Assembly (NCBI GenBank): GCA_023079485.1
Contig: CM041115.1
Span: 25,669,505 to 25,733,504 of the forward strand
From: Archilochus colubris
Taxonomy: Eukaryota; Chordata; Aves; Apodiformes; Trochilidae
Direction of reading: 5' to 3'
DNA length: 64,000 nucleotides
In this document: positions 36,600 to 48,830 of the stretch, piece after piece
Position numbering within the stretch: the stretch's first letter is position 1
Layout of the letters: every line of letters starts with the position of its first letter
Program-made: the position numbers and the translations under genes
Notes under the pieces: model-generated
What the model was told of the DNA's origin: nothing
Databases searched by the model: none
What the model saw: the letters and a program-made list of their open reading frames with translations, nothing else

Positions 36600-37430
36600 G
36601 ATTGAATAAGCACTTCATGACCCAACATTTAGAGCTGTTTTTCGAATGTGGTATAGCAGTACTCAGCACTAGTGAGCCTTATGGAACTAGAATCCCAAAG
36701 GTCAATGATGATCTTGTAATTGCCATAGACTCCACAAAGCCATGTCAGCTTCTTGAGACACATGTAGTTCATCAGGACCTGGCGTAATAGGGTGTAACTA
36801 CTTATACCCCTGAATTAATGTCTTTGCCTTTTGAAACCCCCCCTGCTGGGCCTGTTCCCACTCAAAATGTGCTTTTTTTCTGCATACCCTTATACAAAGG
36901 CTTTTGAACTACAGCTAGTCCTGATAAATATGCCCACCCAAACATTACCATCCCCCCAAACCGATGCACTTGTCTTTTGGTCTCCGGTGTTGGACAGTCT
37001 CAAATACAGATTTGCACTTGTTCTGGAATCTCTTGTTTACATGATAACAAGGTATTTTACACTTTTGGTGTAAATAGGTGGGTCCTTGGATTTTCTGAGG
37101 GTTTATTGCCCAGCTGCCTGCCTTCAAAGTGTGGGTTAGTTGTTCATCTACCACCTCCTGACTAGGTGTCATCAATATACTGCACAATTGGACCTCTGGA
37201 CGTCACTGTATTCCCGCTTTGTCTAGTGTTCTTTTTATTGCTTTGTGGCTATAAATGGGGCTGTGTTTATACCTTTGTGGTAGCTCAGTAAAAGTATACT
37301 AATTTCCACACCAACTAAATGTTAACTGATCTTGTGCCTGGAATGGTATGGGAATAGCAAAAAATGTGTTGGCAAGGCTGACTACCACACATGTGTGGTA
37401 AATGGACTGTTCCTCCCCCCGCCCCCCAAC
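36600..37430 (-). pseudogene. Reverse transcriptase and connection fragments of the ERVL-like provirus
   Basis: On the minus strand, the palm region near 37200-37400 shows a SLANTFFAIP segment and a TFTELPQRY segment. The catalytic YIDD word is at 37168-37180, in a different frame from the following LTHTLKAGSWAINPQKIQGP thumb segment (frame 36945-37187). Weakly recognisable connection-domain words continue to about 36600. Stops and at least two frame changes break the reading. The N-terminal part of RT, with the first catalytic Asp, is not visible and may have been lost or displaced with the insertion at 37431. Confidence 0.87.
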
Positions 37431-38385
37431 ATGGAAGTTATTGACTTTTGAGCCAGAAAAAGACCTGGACATACACTGAGGGGAGCTGTGTGGTTCAGTG
37501 GAATGTCCCGTGCCTTTGTGCAGGTAATGCTGCTGGGAAGGGATGGCTCCAGTCAGCCCCCTGGGTGGGAGACATCAAAGATGAGCTGACCTGCCAAAGG
37601 CACAGAATCCAAAAAGAGCCACATGGTACAGATTACAAAATAACCACACAAAATGGGATATGTATGCTGACTCAAGAGCCGCAGTGTGAAATGTCATGGC
37701 CAAGTCAGTAAACTGAAAACAATGTCTCTTGAATCAGCAAAATTACATACAAGCTGGCATGAGATGGTGCCATTTGCTTTGTCTACACTCTTCAAAAGAT
37801 AACAAAGTTATTTTCAGCGGCAGACCCCCCTCTCCTTTGATATGGTAACAGCCACCTAGCAGACTGATAAAATGTAAATCAGACTCCTGATACAAAGCTG
37901 CCAGACAGCTAATGCAAATTGGAAGGCCTGTAGTTACCAGGTTGCAATCTCTGGCAATCATTGATGAAAGGCATAAATATTTTGGCTATAAAATTCAGAG
38001 GAAAAAGGAGAAAATTGTGTTCCACTTCCTCTTGAACTAGTCTCTCCCTCTTCCTTTGACATCATCGGCTTCAATGAGACAGTGACCTTGGTGGCGAGAT
38101 ACCAATTCTCTGGGAACCTCAGAGGTTGAAAAAGTGCCAGTCTGGGGGTTGTTTGGAGGTTTTGATTGTTGTGATTTGTTTGGTGGGGTTTTTTTTTGGT
38201 TGGCTTTTTGTTGTTGTTGTTGTTGTTGTTATGCTTGGTTGTTTTCCTTTTCTTAAAAGCTGGTGATTCGTCTCTTTAAAACCTATTTTCTCTGACTTCC
38301 CCCCACTATTAACCCTTTCTTGAGACCCATTTCTAACTTGGTGCCTTTTCCCTTAAATAGACTGTTTTATTTTGCCTACATGTTA
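37431..38385 (+). mobile_element. Probable solo LTR inserted in the provirus, opposite strand
   Basis: Between minus-strand protease and RT lies about 0.95 kb without pol similarity. On the plus strand it has LTR features: a CTATAAAAT TATA box at 37985-37993, a pyrimidine-rich stretch after it, a T/G-rich tract with (TTG)n, and a CCTTAAATAGACTG segment before a possible end at GCCTACA (38380). The removal of pol continuity together with these signals supports an inserted LTR. I could not assign both ends or find a target duplication, and no clear AATAAA is present. The frame at 37448-37711 is not a gene I recognise. Confidence 0.55.
38207..38230. repeat. (TTG)n microsatellite
   Basis: Eight TTG units, preceded by a T/G-rich stretch from 38155. 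The tract lies in the probable inserted LTR. Confidence 0.9.
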
Positions 38386-38479
38386 AGGTTGGTTACTTTT
38401 GCAATTTGTGGGGCATTTACATGCAGTGGTTAGTATTTCCTCATAAACAAAATATAAAATAATAATAGTTACAGACCTT

Positions 38480-38710
38480 GACAGATGAGGTCACCTTATT
38501 GACACCTGTGTCATGGCAATCACAAATTGAAATATTTGCTTTGGCCAGTCAGTAATTTTCAGAGCTATCTGAGTGAGATTTCCTTGGATAGGTTGATCTC
38601 CTAAGCCCCATACTGGTGTTGCCTAACCTTTATGTTTCCCCGGGTTCCCATGTATGATTGTGACCTCTGCTCCTGTGTCTACTAGGGCTCAGGCCATTTG
38701 TTAATTTGAG
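38480..38710 (-). pseudogene. Retroviral protease fragment of the ERVL-like provirus
   Basis: On the minus strand the aspartic protease active site reads ALVDTGAEV, followed by a TIIHGNPG segment (about 38635-38700). The frame then continues, with one stop, through a TPVWGLGDQPIQG segment and a DWPKQIFQFV segment before it decays near 38480. Retroviral proteases act as dimers with one DTG/DTGA site per chain to cut Gag and Gag-Pol. The active-site word is intact but the reading frame is interrupted. Confidence 0.88.
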
Positions 38711-38779
38711 GCAGCCCAAAAAATATTATAGGTTACAAACAGATGATTATCTCTATGAACAATATTACAATGAAGTGTA

Positions 38780-39770
38780 TCACAGACCAGAGCTTGGCCA
38801 AGCCCTGTTCCTGTTTTGGATGAGTCGTGTGGGCGACTGTTGGAAGGCAGAGGGCAACCCCTTTCTCAGCTTGAAGTGGAGAACAGTTTGCTTCATATCT
38901 TCCCAGGACTCTAGTGCTTCCTGCCTGTCAGGGAATTGCTGTATTTCTGTCTGTGTGGCATGGACATTGTGTTGCCACATCAACCGGCACAAAACTTTGT
39001 CTGGTTCACCCCAAATCTTCTGTTTACTTACACCTTTCTGTATGAGTGAATGAAACAATTTGGTTTGTTCACCAGGCTTTTTCTTTCCTGTCATTTTGCA
39101 GCTTCTGATGTGCCCAGGGTTTTTGAGTAAGCTGCTCTACACCTATACCTGGCAAATCGCTTGGTTGTTGCATTTTTTTGATTACATCCTCTATAGGATT
39201 ACTGTTCTCTGCCATCAATAAGGGGATCAAATATGGGTTCCAGGCTGCTGGGCATCCTTCCAGTAATTTATTTCTCATGCCTGGCAACATTCATTGTCTC
39301 ATAAACAACTCTGGATACCCAAGTTACACAGCTAATTTCGTCGCTTTGTCTTTCAACAGATTACAGGCTTGGCAAAGCATTATCCAGTCAGAGCTGGATG
39401 CTAGCCAATCACCATCAATAATGTGGTAATCAGCAAGTCTTTATGCTATGATATCAACTAAGTTTCATCCTTTTCCATCAACCTGCTGAAGGGTAGATTG
39501 TACAGAAAAATCATCTGTTAGCCCCATGAATATTTTTGCATCTTCATTATCAAGCAGAACAGGCTCTGCACCCTCCTCCATCAGCAACACCAACCATGCT
39601 TGAGGCTTCTCTTCCAGTTGCTGTTTATATTTGCTCAACTGATTCTTTTTATACCCTGGGATAAAATCAGTTAGTTCATCTTGCCTCTCTGTTTGTCCTG
39701 GACCTGTACAAATTGCTTTCCTATAAAGTACAGGTGCAACCCACTTTCCTTCTGTTTGAAACACACTCTT
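38780..39770 (-). pseudogene. gag capsid/nucleocapsid region of the ERVL-like provirus
   Basis: Several minus-strand frames follow each other: 39465-39764, a segment near 39300-39430 with DWLASSSDW and LCQACN words, 39069-39290 with a GMRNKLLEGCP and IPLLMAENSN segment, and 38780-39094. Their order (before protease, after the LTR) and the general pattern of a capsid-like helical region place them as gag. I do not see a clear CCHC zinc knuckle. Frameshifts and stops fall between all blocks. Assignment as gag rests mostly on position and partial recall of avian ERVL gag. Confidence 0.72.
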
Positions 39771-40640
39771 CTCCCACTCTGCATTACTCTTTCCTACATC
39801 TTCACTAAAATCTTTATCTCAGATATCACCATCCCAAGTTTCAGGATCCCAGTCTGGACTAGTGACAGTTGCCTGAACCTACAGGCATGAACGTTTTCCC
39901 CAGCTTTCTTTTCACTACATGCCTATGGTGTTGCTAATTTAGTGCCTTTTTCCTCTAAGTGCTCTCTTTGATCTGTCATCTGTAGTAGAGCCTGACTCTG
40001 CTTGATTTTTCTGGCTCATACTGCCTGTAATCTAGTAATCACTTGATTAACACTTTATAGGCACCCCCTATGCCCCCCGCTGTGTTGCTTTTTCTGTCTG
40101 CTGTTTCCACTAAATTGTTCCTAGCACTTTAACATTTCCATAGGGTCTTTCTGTCTCCATGGTTCGGGGGCACATAAGTACATGTTTTCCACCAATCCTG
40201 TAGAGTATTCCAGAGTTCCTTTTCCCACTCAAAACTTTTCTGTGACTGTGCTGATACTTTTCTCCTGCTAGTGCTGCTCACAGCATTCCTGAGGAAGAAT
40301 CTCTGCATGTTAGATGGACTGTGGGGACTCACAAGCAGCCATCCACACTGGTCACGCCACACACACACAAGCATAGGACACAGAAAATAACCCCACAAAT
40401 TACACTGAACTCAAAAATTATCAATATAAACCTGACCAACCAAAAAAACCAGAGGGTGGGAGTGGGAAATACCCTTTCCCTTACCATTCCCATGGTAATG
40501 CACCTTGCCCAGCAACACTCCACCAACGAGTCCCACTAATTCAATAGTCTCAGAAACAGAAACAACCCACGTAGCAGCACCCCACTAGCAAGTCCCATTG
40601 AGGAATTGCTGAATCTGATCCTTGTCATGCAATATGTTTT
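39771..40640 (-). pseudogene. gag N-terminal and leader region of the ERVL-like provirus
   Basis: An 89-codon minus-strand frame (40129-40398) contains an EKELWNTLQDWWKTC segment, plausible for the N-terminal part of gag. It is followed by poorly conserved sequence down to 39770 and preceded by an untranslated leader towards the LTR at 40640. Coding identity is inferred from position; I see no conserved matrix motif. Confidence 0.5.
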
Positions 40641-41050
40641 TGTTCGGTCCAGGATTCAGCAAGAAATCACAACTAAAAGCTCTTTATAAACATATTAGAG
40701 ATAGTTTATTGCACCATCCCACTATAGATATACAAATACAACTAACGAAATCAAACTTATCAGCAGGACCCAGAGTAGGATTTGGAGTAGTTGAAAGACC
40801 TAAATTTAACAGGAGTCTTTCTGTGGAAAGCACAATGATCACCCAGAAGTCATTCTCCCTGCCTTCTTCCATTTCCCTACCTCTTTTATGCCTGGGACAT
40901 ACTGTCACATGGGACCAGTATGCCCAGAAGGCCATCCAGAGGGCAAGTAAATCCTGCCTTATCTATGAACCCCTGGTATGCAGTTACTCAAAAACCAGGG
41001 AGGGGTCTCAAGTCTGATGTTAAATTCTTGATCTCACAGGTTAAAACATC
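40641..41050 (-). mobile_element. Probable 5' LTR of the ERVL-like provirus
   Basis: On the minus strand there is a GCATAAAAG TATA-like box at 40882-40889 and, about 175 bases further on, an AATAAA polyadenylation signal at 40705-40710. The spacing suits U3-R-U5. Just downstream, at 40641-40651, TGGACCGAACA could be a degraded primer binding site, which would place the LTR end near 40652. The U3 start near 41050 is a guess, because no TG and target duplication could be matched. The open frame on the plus strand at 40622-41017 is antisense and not a gene. Confidence 0.62.
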
Positions 41051-43210
41051 AGTCCACTACAGATCAAAATTATTTACTCCACCATAATTTTGTATATAAA
41101 AGAGTTCTCATGGCCTGATTTTGGACTGTATGCGAAGCTTTGTCTGAACTGCCTTTCTGCAAGCAACAAAAATAAAGAAAAATAAATTACTCAGAAAATA
41201 AACCAAACACAAGCTATTGTTCCTTTTGCTATATTTCATTTTGGGCTGTGGTATACTACCCAAAAGGTAAGGGAATATAATATATTTAGAAAAATGGAGA
41301 TGAAGCTTCAATTCTAACATTTCATGATGCCATGAAATCATGGCAACTTAAGCAAGGTAATTCTTTGCTTACTGTCAAGGCAAAATATATTTTAATTATA
41401 TTATTATCTGCACAAGTACAAAAATGGCTTTACTCAGGCATTCTGATGTCAAATTAACTATTTCTAATAATTTAAAAGCCCATATTTGAAAATTGTGGCA
41501 TTTCTCCAAGGGAAATTCACCTTGAAGTTCCATTGCATAACTCCTCTCTTTTACTATGGTTCACAAACCTTATATTCTCTGTGGAAGTCAGGAAACACAA
41601 ATTTCTCAATGGTGTCGCAAACTAGAAATTTCTGCTTGTGTGCTCTATAAACTCTGTATATTGCCAGAGACAAAATAAGAAAAAACTAGAAGCACTAGCA
41701 TTATGCAGGTAGAAAATCTGCCATCTTGTTCTTACCATTTTTTAAATAGTATCAGCTCTTGCTATGCTTGGTATCATATTTGTCTAAGACACTTTCTGGA
41801 AGAAAATTGATGAAAATATGGACCTCTTTGATCTGAGGAAAAAGGATGCAGATCTTATCACAAGTAGTGATTTAGGAGGTGATAACCTAAATCTTATTAT
41901 TTCTTTTTGCAAGTTGGAAAGTAGCAACTTTTAACTACTTAACTATTTTTAACTATTGTGGTAACTTGTTCAAAGGTTTTCCACCTTTTCTAAAACTCTA
42001 AAGCACTCTTGTTGAAGTGTGGCTCATGTGCTTATAGTAATAAGAATAACAGAGAGAAGAACCCAAAAGATAGCTGGCTGTGTGTTGCTGATACTGGTGT
42101 AAACCTTAACCCAGTGGAAAACACAAGTGGAGGAACTCCAAGTCATCTTTCAGCTTTCTCTTTCTTCACTGTTTCCTTGGGTGTCCTGGCCTCTCTCCAC
42201 TCAAATTATTAAGTGTGTAATTTGCCCATTGGTGATGATGAAAGTTGCATCTTTATAATCTCTATCAGAGTGCTTTACATCTACTCTGAATTATAATGCC
42301 AAAATTAATATGTATATATCAAATGAGCTCTTACTACACACAGCTAGAATCCAAATATTACTTCACATGTTTTGTGTGTGTTTTTGTTGTTATCGTAGTG
42401 AAGTATGAAGTTAGTTATTTTCTCTTTCCCTTAAACTGTAGGATGGCTTGATTCACTTTCAGACCAATTTTTGTAGAACAAACAGTCCAAATCAGGTTAG
42501 CTGGTTACTGATTAATTAATTTTATCATTGCTTATATTGTTACAGAACTTTAATAATTTCAGAAAAATGCTTCAATTTTTTTAAAAAAAAGTTATTTAAA
42601 ATTAATTCATTCTACAAGTAGCCGCAGCCAACATAGTTTCAGTATGTTTGCAAATGCAATACAGGAAAACTGTAGTTCATCAACCATTTTGTAGATAAAA
42701 ATCAAATAGGTTCAGCTGAGTTTTAGTCTTGTTTTGAACTTATCTTACACTGACATTATATATTGTTATCATAGTTTCTAATGAAAGCCTTGAACACAGC
42801 TAGACTTTGCACTGACTGCTGCAGAAAGTTTATTAGTTGTTCCCTGATTACATTGAATTTTTCATTACAGTTATATTGACAAGTGTTACTCAGTTTTGTA
42901 CCTCTTTAAAATATACTGTATCAACTTCCAGTAAATAATGTGTGGCTATAAAAATCTTTATTAATGAAAGGATATGCTGTATCAACTATTTTTACTTAAT
43001 CTAAATGTCTGCTACAGAAAGATATGAGGTGGTTTGCCATGATTTCCTCTTGACTAGTCCACGGCTTCTGCCAGTCATATTCATTACCTTCCAGATATTT
43101 GTTCCAGGGTTTCTCAGAACTATGATTAAAGAATTGAAGTTAATGGCCTATGATACGTGACACACTTTAGTGATTGTTTGTTTGGGTTTTTTTGGTTGTT
43201 TGTTTTTTAA
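41051..43210. other. AT-rich unique DNA, no gene seen
   Basis: I recognise no exon, RNA gene or repeat in this 2.1 kb stretch. It ends with a short T/G-rich run at 43175-43207, against the CR1 tail. Confidence 0.55.
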
Positions 43211-45600
43211 GATCATAGAATTATGGAATCATCAAGGTTGAAAAAGACCTTTAAGATCATAAAGTCCAACTGTCCACTATATACCCCATAACCACTAAAT
43301 CATCCAATTTAACACCTCATCTACCTATCTGTTGAACACCTCTAGGCATGCTGCCTCCACCACTCACCTGGGCAGCCTGTTCCAATGTTTAACCACTCTT
43401 TCTGTGAAGAAAATTTTTGTTCTTCTCCAAACCCTTCATCAGCTTGGTTGCTTTTCTCTAAACTCGCTCCAACAGCTCAATGTCTTTCTTGTAGTGAGGG
43501 GGCCAACACTGAATACAGTATTCAAGGTGTACTGGCTAGCAAAGGGGCAAAATCACTTCCTTTTTCTTCTGACCGCACTATTGCTGATCAAAGCTAGAAT
43601 GCTATTGGCCTTCTTGGCTACCTGGGCATACAGCTTATTCGTATTCCACTATATGAGAGACAGCTATCAACCAAGAGCCCCAGGATGTTTTTATTTGGCA
43701 GCTTCCCAGCCACTCCTCCTCAAGCCTGGACTGTTGCACAGGACTGTAGTGTAGGACCTGTCACTTGGCATTTTGAAACTTGATATTATTGGCCTTGGCT
43801 ACTGATCCAGCCTGGTCAGGTCCCTCTGCACAGGCTTCCTACCCTGTATCAGATCAACACTCCTAACCAACTTGGTGTCACCTGTAAACTTGCTGAGGAA
43901 GCACTAAGTCCTCTCATTTAGATTACTAATTAAGATATTGAAGAGGACTGGCCTCAAAACTTAGCCCTGAGGAACACTGCTGTTCACTGATCACCAGATG
44001 GATATAGATCCATTGACTACAACTCTCTGGGCCTGGTCATAAATCCAGTTTTTAACCCAGAAAGGAGTACATGTATCTATGCCATGAGCTTCCAGCTTCT
44101 GTAGGAGAACATTGTGGGACATGGTGTCAAAGGCTTTACTAAACTCTGAATAGAGAGTGTCCACAGCCTTTCACTTGTGGGTCAGCTGGTCATAGAAAAA
44201 GACCATGTTGGTCAAGCAGGACCTGGCTTTCCTGAATCTATGCTGGCTGGGCACAATCCCCTGGCTGTCCTGTACATACCACATGAATACACTCAACATG
44301 AACATCTCCACAATTTTCCCAGACACTGATATCAGGCTGACAGTCTTAGAGTTCTCTAGGTCCTCCTCCTGGCTCTTCCTGTAGATGGGTGTCACATTGG
44401 CAAGCCTCCAGTCATCAAGGACCTCTCTTGTTAGTCAAGACTGTTGGTAAATGATGGGGAGAGGCTTGGTAAACTCCTCTGCCAGCTCTCTTGATCCTTT
44501 TGGATGGATGCCATTCAGCCTCATGGACTTATAAGCGTCCAGGTGCTGTACAATGTTGGAAAGTGATTCCTCCTGGATTATGGGGGTAGTTGTGCTGCTC
44601 TCTGTCCTTATTTTCCATCTCAGGGTCCTGAACACCCTGGGAGTGGCTGGTCTGACTAATTAAGATGAAGGCAAAGAAGACATAAAGTACTTTAATCTTT
44701 TTCTCATCCTTGGTTGTAATGTTCCCCCCCACATCCAATAAAGGATAGAGATTCTCCCTGTCTCTCTTTTTGTTGTTAAAGTGTTTGTAAAAACTTTTTT
44801 TGTTGTCCCTTATGACAGTGGCCATATTGAGCTCCACCTGGGCTTTTGACTTCCTAATTTTTTCTCTACATGACTTACCTAGATTCCTGTACTCATCCTG
44901 AGATGGCTGCACCTTCTTCCAAAGGAGTTAAAGTTTTTTGGTTTTTTTTCCTGTGTCCCAGTGAAAGCTCCTTGTTCAGTCAGACCAGTCATCTTCCCTG
45001 CCATTTTGTTGTATAGGGACAGCCTTCTCGTGTGCCCTTAAGGCTTGCCTCTTGAATAGTGTTCAGCATTCCTGGACCCCCTTGTCCTTTAGGACCATTT
45101 CCTAAGGTATTCTCTCAACCAGTGTCCTGAGTAGGCCAATGTCTTCTCATCAGAAGTCCATGGTGGAGTTTTTGCTAACCCCACTTTTTACTTTATCTAG
45201 GACTGAGAACTTCACTATTTTGTTGTCTTTAAGCCCGACTGCCCCCATCTGCTACATTTTCTGCCAGTCCTTCCCTATTTGTGAACAGCAGATATAGAGG
45301 CATCTCCTCGGGTAGGCTCCCTTACCAACTGTGTCAGGAAGTTACCTTCCACACACCTGAGGAAACTCCTAGTCTGTCTCCTCTCTGCTATGTTATGCTT
45401 CCAAAAGACATCTGGTAGCTTGAAGTCTCCCATCAGAACAAGGGCTAGAGTTTGTGAGACCTCTGCCAGCCACTTGTAGAATGCCTTGCCTGCCTCCTCA
45501 TCCTGGGTGGGTGGTCTATAGCATACACCCAACAGAATATTCTCCAACCTCATGATCATAAAACCCAAGATTCAGCTTATGGAACCAACATCTAAACCCC
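43211..45600 (-). mobile_element. CR1 LINE, longest copy (2.4 kb), endonuclease C-terminus to 3' end
   Basis: Read on the minus strand from 45600 down, the first open frame (45275-45568) is the C-terminal part of the ORF2 endonuclease. It holds GVCYRPPTQDEE, LVLMGDFKLPD (the family has GDFN, so the catalytic Asn is changed to Lys), and FLTQLVREPTR. A degraded linker follows (44920-45250), then KSKAQVELNMATVIRDNKKSF, HLDAYKSMRLNGIHP, and IYRKSQEEDLENSKTVSLISVSGKIVE (44171-44395). RT motif A survives as FSKAFDT near 44130, while motif C is altered to FTGDTKL. The 3' part and the tail (AATCATAGAATT region) reach 43211. At least eight frames are needed to cover it. The structure is continuous, without the large deletions of other copies here. 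Confidence 0.96.
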
Positions 45601-48298
45601 ATGTTCATCAGGTGGGCATTACTATTCCTTTCACCATTCCCTGCCACTGAAGGAACGGAGCAAAACAACACCTGTAGGAGTAGAAGTACAAAAAATTATA
45701 TATAGATAGATTGTTCCTGATCAGTAATAATGGCTGAAAGCATTCCATGGACTTAAATAGCTGAGAAATGAGTTAGCAGTTGCCATCTGAACACCATGAA
45801 ATACCACTGGTTCCTGATTAGAGGATACAATTAGTTTTAAGTTTAGAACAGTTTATTAGTCAGTGTAGTTTCATATCACTATGGTAAGTTTGACTGGAAT
45901 TGCTCACACACAGGAAAATGAAGGAAAGCTCAATAGCTCAGGTTAACATTATGCAAATATCTTCCATTACCTCGCCTCCCCTTGTCTCTCTTAGCCTCAC
46001 CTCCTCTTTCTTTATTGCATCACAGAAAGATTCTTGGCATGAGACTTGTTTATATTTTATTGGATCTGAAGAAATTAATTTCTAATTCATTTCTGAAGTC
46101 TCCATTTCTAATTAGGCCCTACATGAACTCCATTGCCTTTTGCAGTAGAAAATCCCCTAAGTCTGCACTTATTTAACAGCAGATTATCAGAGCTGGATAT
46201 TTTACTCTTCCTGGTCTTCATTGTAGTCTTTCAAATAATGATATGTTGGCTGCCAGGAACCGATGATGGACAACTTATGCTTCTATAGACAGAAGACAGC
46301 AGTTCCCTTGATAAAATGGATGAGCACAGCCAGGTGACTTATATTCCATTATAATGCTCTTGGTTTGGAAGAAAGGAGCACCAATAAGCCTAGAGGAACC
46401 TAACTGTTTCCTCTGTATTCAAGGTTAGGAAGAACCATACTTCAGAAACAAACTATAATTTAGAAATTAGATGAGCTATGGTTAAGAAACATTCTAGCTA
46501 GGAGAGGACTGGCATTTCAGTATAGATTTCCAAGATGAAAAACTTGAAGCCATCTTTAAGTGGAAAAGTTTCATTCTCTTATTTTTATTTTATTTTATTT
46601 TCAATTTCCAAGCCTCCAATATCTGATACTATTTACTCTTACAGATCTTTATATCTCACCATATTTTATTAGTTTCTTGGAACACTGCAATGAAATGCAA
46701 CAGAAATTTAACAAACAATCTCATAGAAGAAAAAAATCAGACCTTCCTTTGCAGTTTTATTAGTTAATGTATTTATTTGAACTCATAATATACATTCTAA
46801 ATTATTTTTAAGAAATGAAAACACAGGGAATTGTCACTTGCTTATAAAAATGTGTTATGTTATAAAATGAAGCTACCTTGAACACTACAGGAGGCATTCA
46901 TGGCTTGCAATCATTACAATGATGCTGAAAGTCTGAGAAGACTGTTAGGGAGAGAAACCTCTGGGTCTATCATAAAATGAAATTATAGTATTATTATTGT
47001 CTCTTGCCAGTGAAAAAAAGGATGCAACAAAACAGAAAGATGTTTTCAGTTACTGATTAACTGGAAAAGCAAAATAAATTGTTTTGAAACAGCTATCTAT
47101 TTCTCCAAATGAGTGAACATGGAAAGCTGAGTTGAAAGTTTTCCCCTTGGAAAGTTGAGTTTTACTTTTGCACAATTATTTGAACAGCAAATGCTGAAAA
47201 GCTGCATTTACTCTTAACTATATAACTTTTATGCAATAAAAGGCACAAAGAGGAATAACTGCTTTAAGAGCAGGAAACATTTCCTACTATATTTTACAAG
47301 CCTTAAGTGTGATCTGAAATGTTAAATGTGCCATGAACAGGTATACAGCTGTGTACACAAGTTCTTGATCATATCTGACCCAATCTGCCCGTTCTTATTC
47401 AAGGAGAAAAAAGTCAGTGAATAGTTTTCTTCCTGAGTTTCCTAAGATTTTTTTTTTCCTAAGTTTCAAAGTATTTACTACAACGTGGTGGATTTAAACA
47501 TATGAATTGTAATGATTAAATGGATCTCTACATAAACATAAAGTACTTGGTAAAAAAAGTTGTGGTTCTTGCTGTTAGGTTAGTTAGTGGTAGAATTCAA
47601 GCCCTCAGTGACATATGGAATAGAATTAGAATATATGGCAGGGGTTTTATGCATGCTTCAACATAATAAAAAACATTTACTGCAAAAAATGTCATGTGCT
47701 TACAACGTTACCTACATGCTGCCTTTAAACTCATTTGTACAATTATGTGAAAAATCTAACAACAAAGATAATCTCTTTTATTTAAAGATATGGCATTAAT
47801 TTCAGCAAGGTTGATATGGAAAGCTAAATTAGTTTTAATTAAAAATATACAAAATTACTTGGCAAAATTACAGAGGGAGTATAGAACTCTCTTTTCATTC
47901 TTTTCTAATTTGGTACTGGAAGAGTAATAATGTAAAATATATAATCATGTACATTGTTACAGATCTGGGGTATGAAGTCCTGAATTTTGAGTGTTGTCAT
48001 TCTGAATTCATTGTTGTATCACTGTCTTATGAAACAAAAGATTGTGATTTTCTTTTTATTTTACAACATGCTCCTAGCCATATCAGACTGTTTATATTAT
48101 CACTGTTTATTAGAGGAAGATTAATTCCTGTCTTACCTCTCATCTGTTATCAAATGGATAATTTACACAAGCAAGGAAGGCGAAAAAGGACCCCAAATGC
48201 TTTATCCATTGTTAAATTTTCATTTGATAAAAATTAAAAGACAGAATTATACAGATCTTTTGAATAAGGACGAGAATCTGTTAACAGAACAAGAGGTC
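45601..48298. other. AT-rich unique DNA, no gene seen
   Basis: The open frames at 47587-47799 and 47947-48237 (70 and 96 codons) overlap no recognisable domain. Composition and the absence of splice-bounded homology suggest chance. Confidence 0.5.
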
Positions 48299-48390
48299 AT
48301 AGAATCATAGAATGCTAGGCACTGGAAGGGCCCTCCAGAGTTCATCTAGTCTGATGCCCCTGCCAAAGCAGGATAGCCAAGGTTATTAAG
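48299..48390 (-). mobile_element. CR1 3' terminal fragment
   Basis: TCATAGAATCATAGAATGC starts the reverse complement of a CR1 3' end. GGAAGGGCCCTCCAGAGTTCATCTAGTC and CCCCTGCCAAAGCAGG follow. Only about 90 bases are present. Confidence 0.9.
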
Positions 48391-48830
48391 GTAATTTCAT
48401 TGCATTCTCAAAAAGCTTTAATGGAGACTGAAGAATAATGCGCTACACCTTTGAGTCAACAGTCTCTCTGAAATTTGTCAGTCAGCAAACAAAAAACAAA
48501 TTCAGATATTATTTTGGGTAAAGCAGCCTTGGCTAACTTCTAAGGCATGTCATTTGTCAGCAAAAAGTTCTCATGTAATAGTCACAGGACAAAATAATTG
48601 AATAATTCAAAGACATTAGCTTATATTTGCAATATCAACTTTATTTTTTATTTTATTAATCCTTTACAAATTAGACTTTCATAATTTGTCCTCAAAAGAA
48701 GGAAGCCCCAGACAAAAGTGGCAAGCTTTACCCCTTGGAAAGACAAGACCAAGAAGCATATATAGAACTGCACCTTCTTTCATCCATCCTGTTTTTAATT
48801 AAAGAAATATAAAGGAAGCCCCTCTCCATA
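48391..48830. other. AT-rich unique spacer
   Basis: No gene or repeat seen between the two CR1 fragments on opposite strands. Confidence 0.55.

Larger units (their letters stand above)
35591..41050 (-). mobile_element. Degraded ERVL-like endogenous retrovirus, minus strand
   Basis: Read from high to low coordinate the element has the order LTR, gag, protease, RT, connection, RNase H, start of integrase. This is the normal gag-pro-pol order. The RT and integrase words (YIDD with an INPQKIQGP block downstream, DYVGPFP) are closest to class III ERVL in my memory of the family. All parts carry frameshifts and stops, and nothing is intact. The 3' part (rest of integrase, any further 3' sequence, 3' LTR) is absent. 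About 0.95 kb of foreign LTR-like DNA on the opposite strand seems to be inserted between protease and RT at 37431-38385. The parts are annotated separately below. An inactive relic. Confidence 0.88.

Noticed and set aside
38706..39053. 115-codon plus-strand open frame
   Set aside because: It is antisense to the gag region of the minus-strand provirus.
40622..41017. 131-codon plus-strand open frame, the longest after the CR1 frame at 2977-3474
   Set aside because: It is antisense to the probable 5' LTR of the ERVL-like provirus, which has TATA and AATAAA signals on the other strand.
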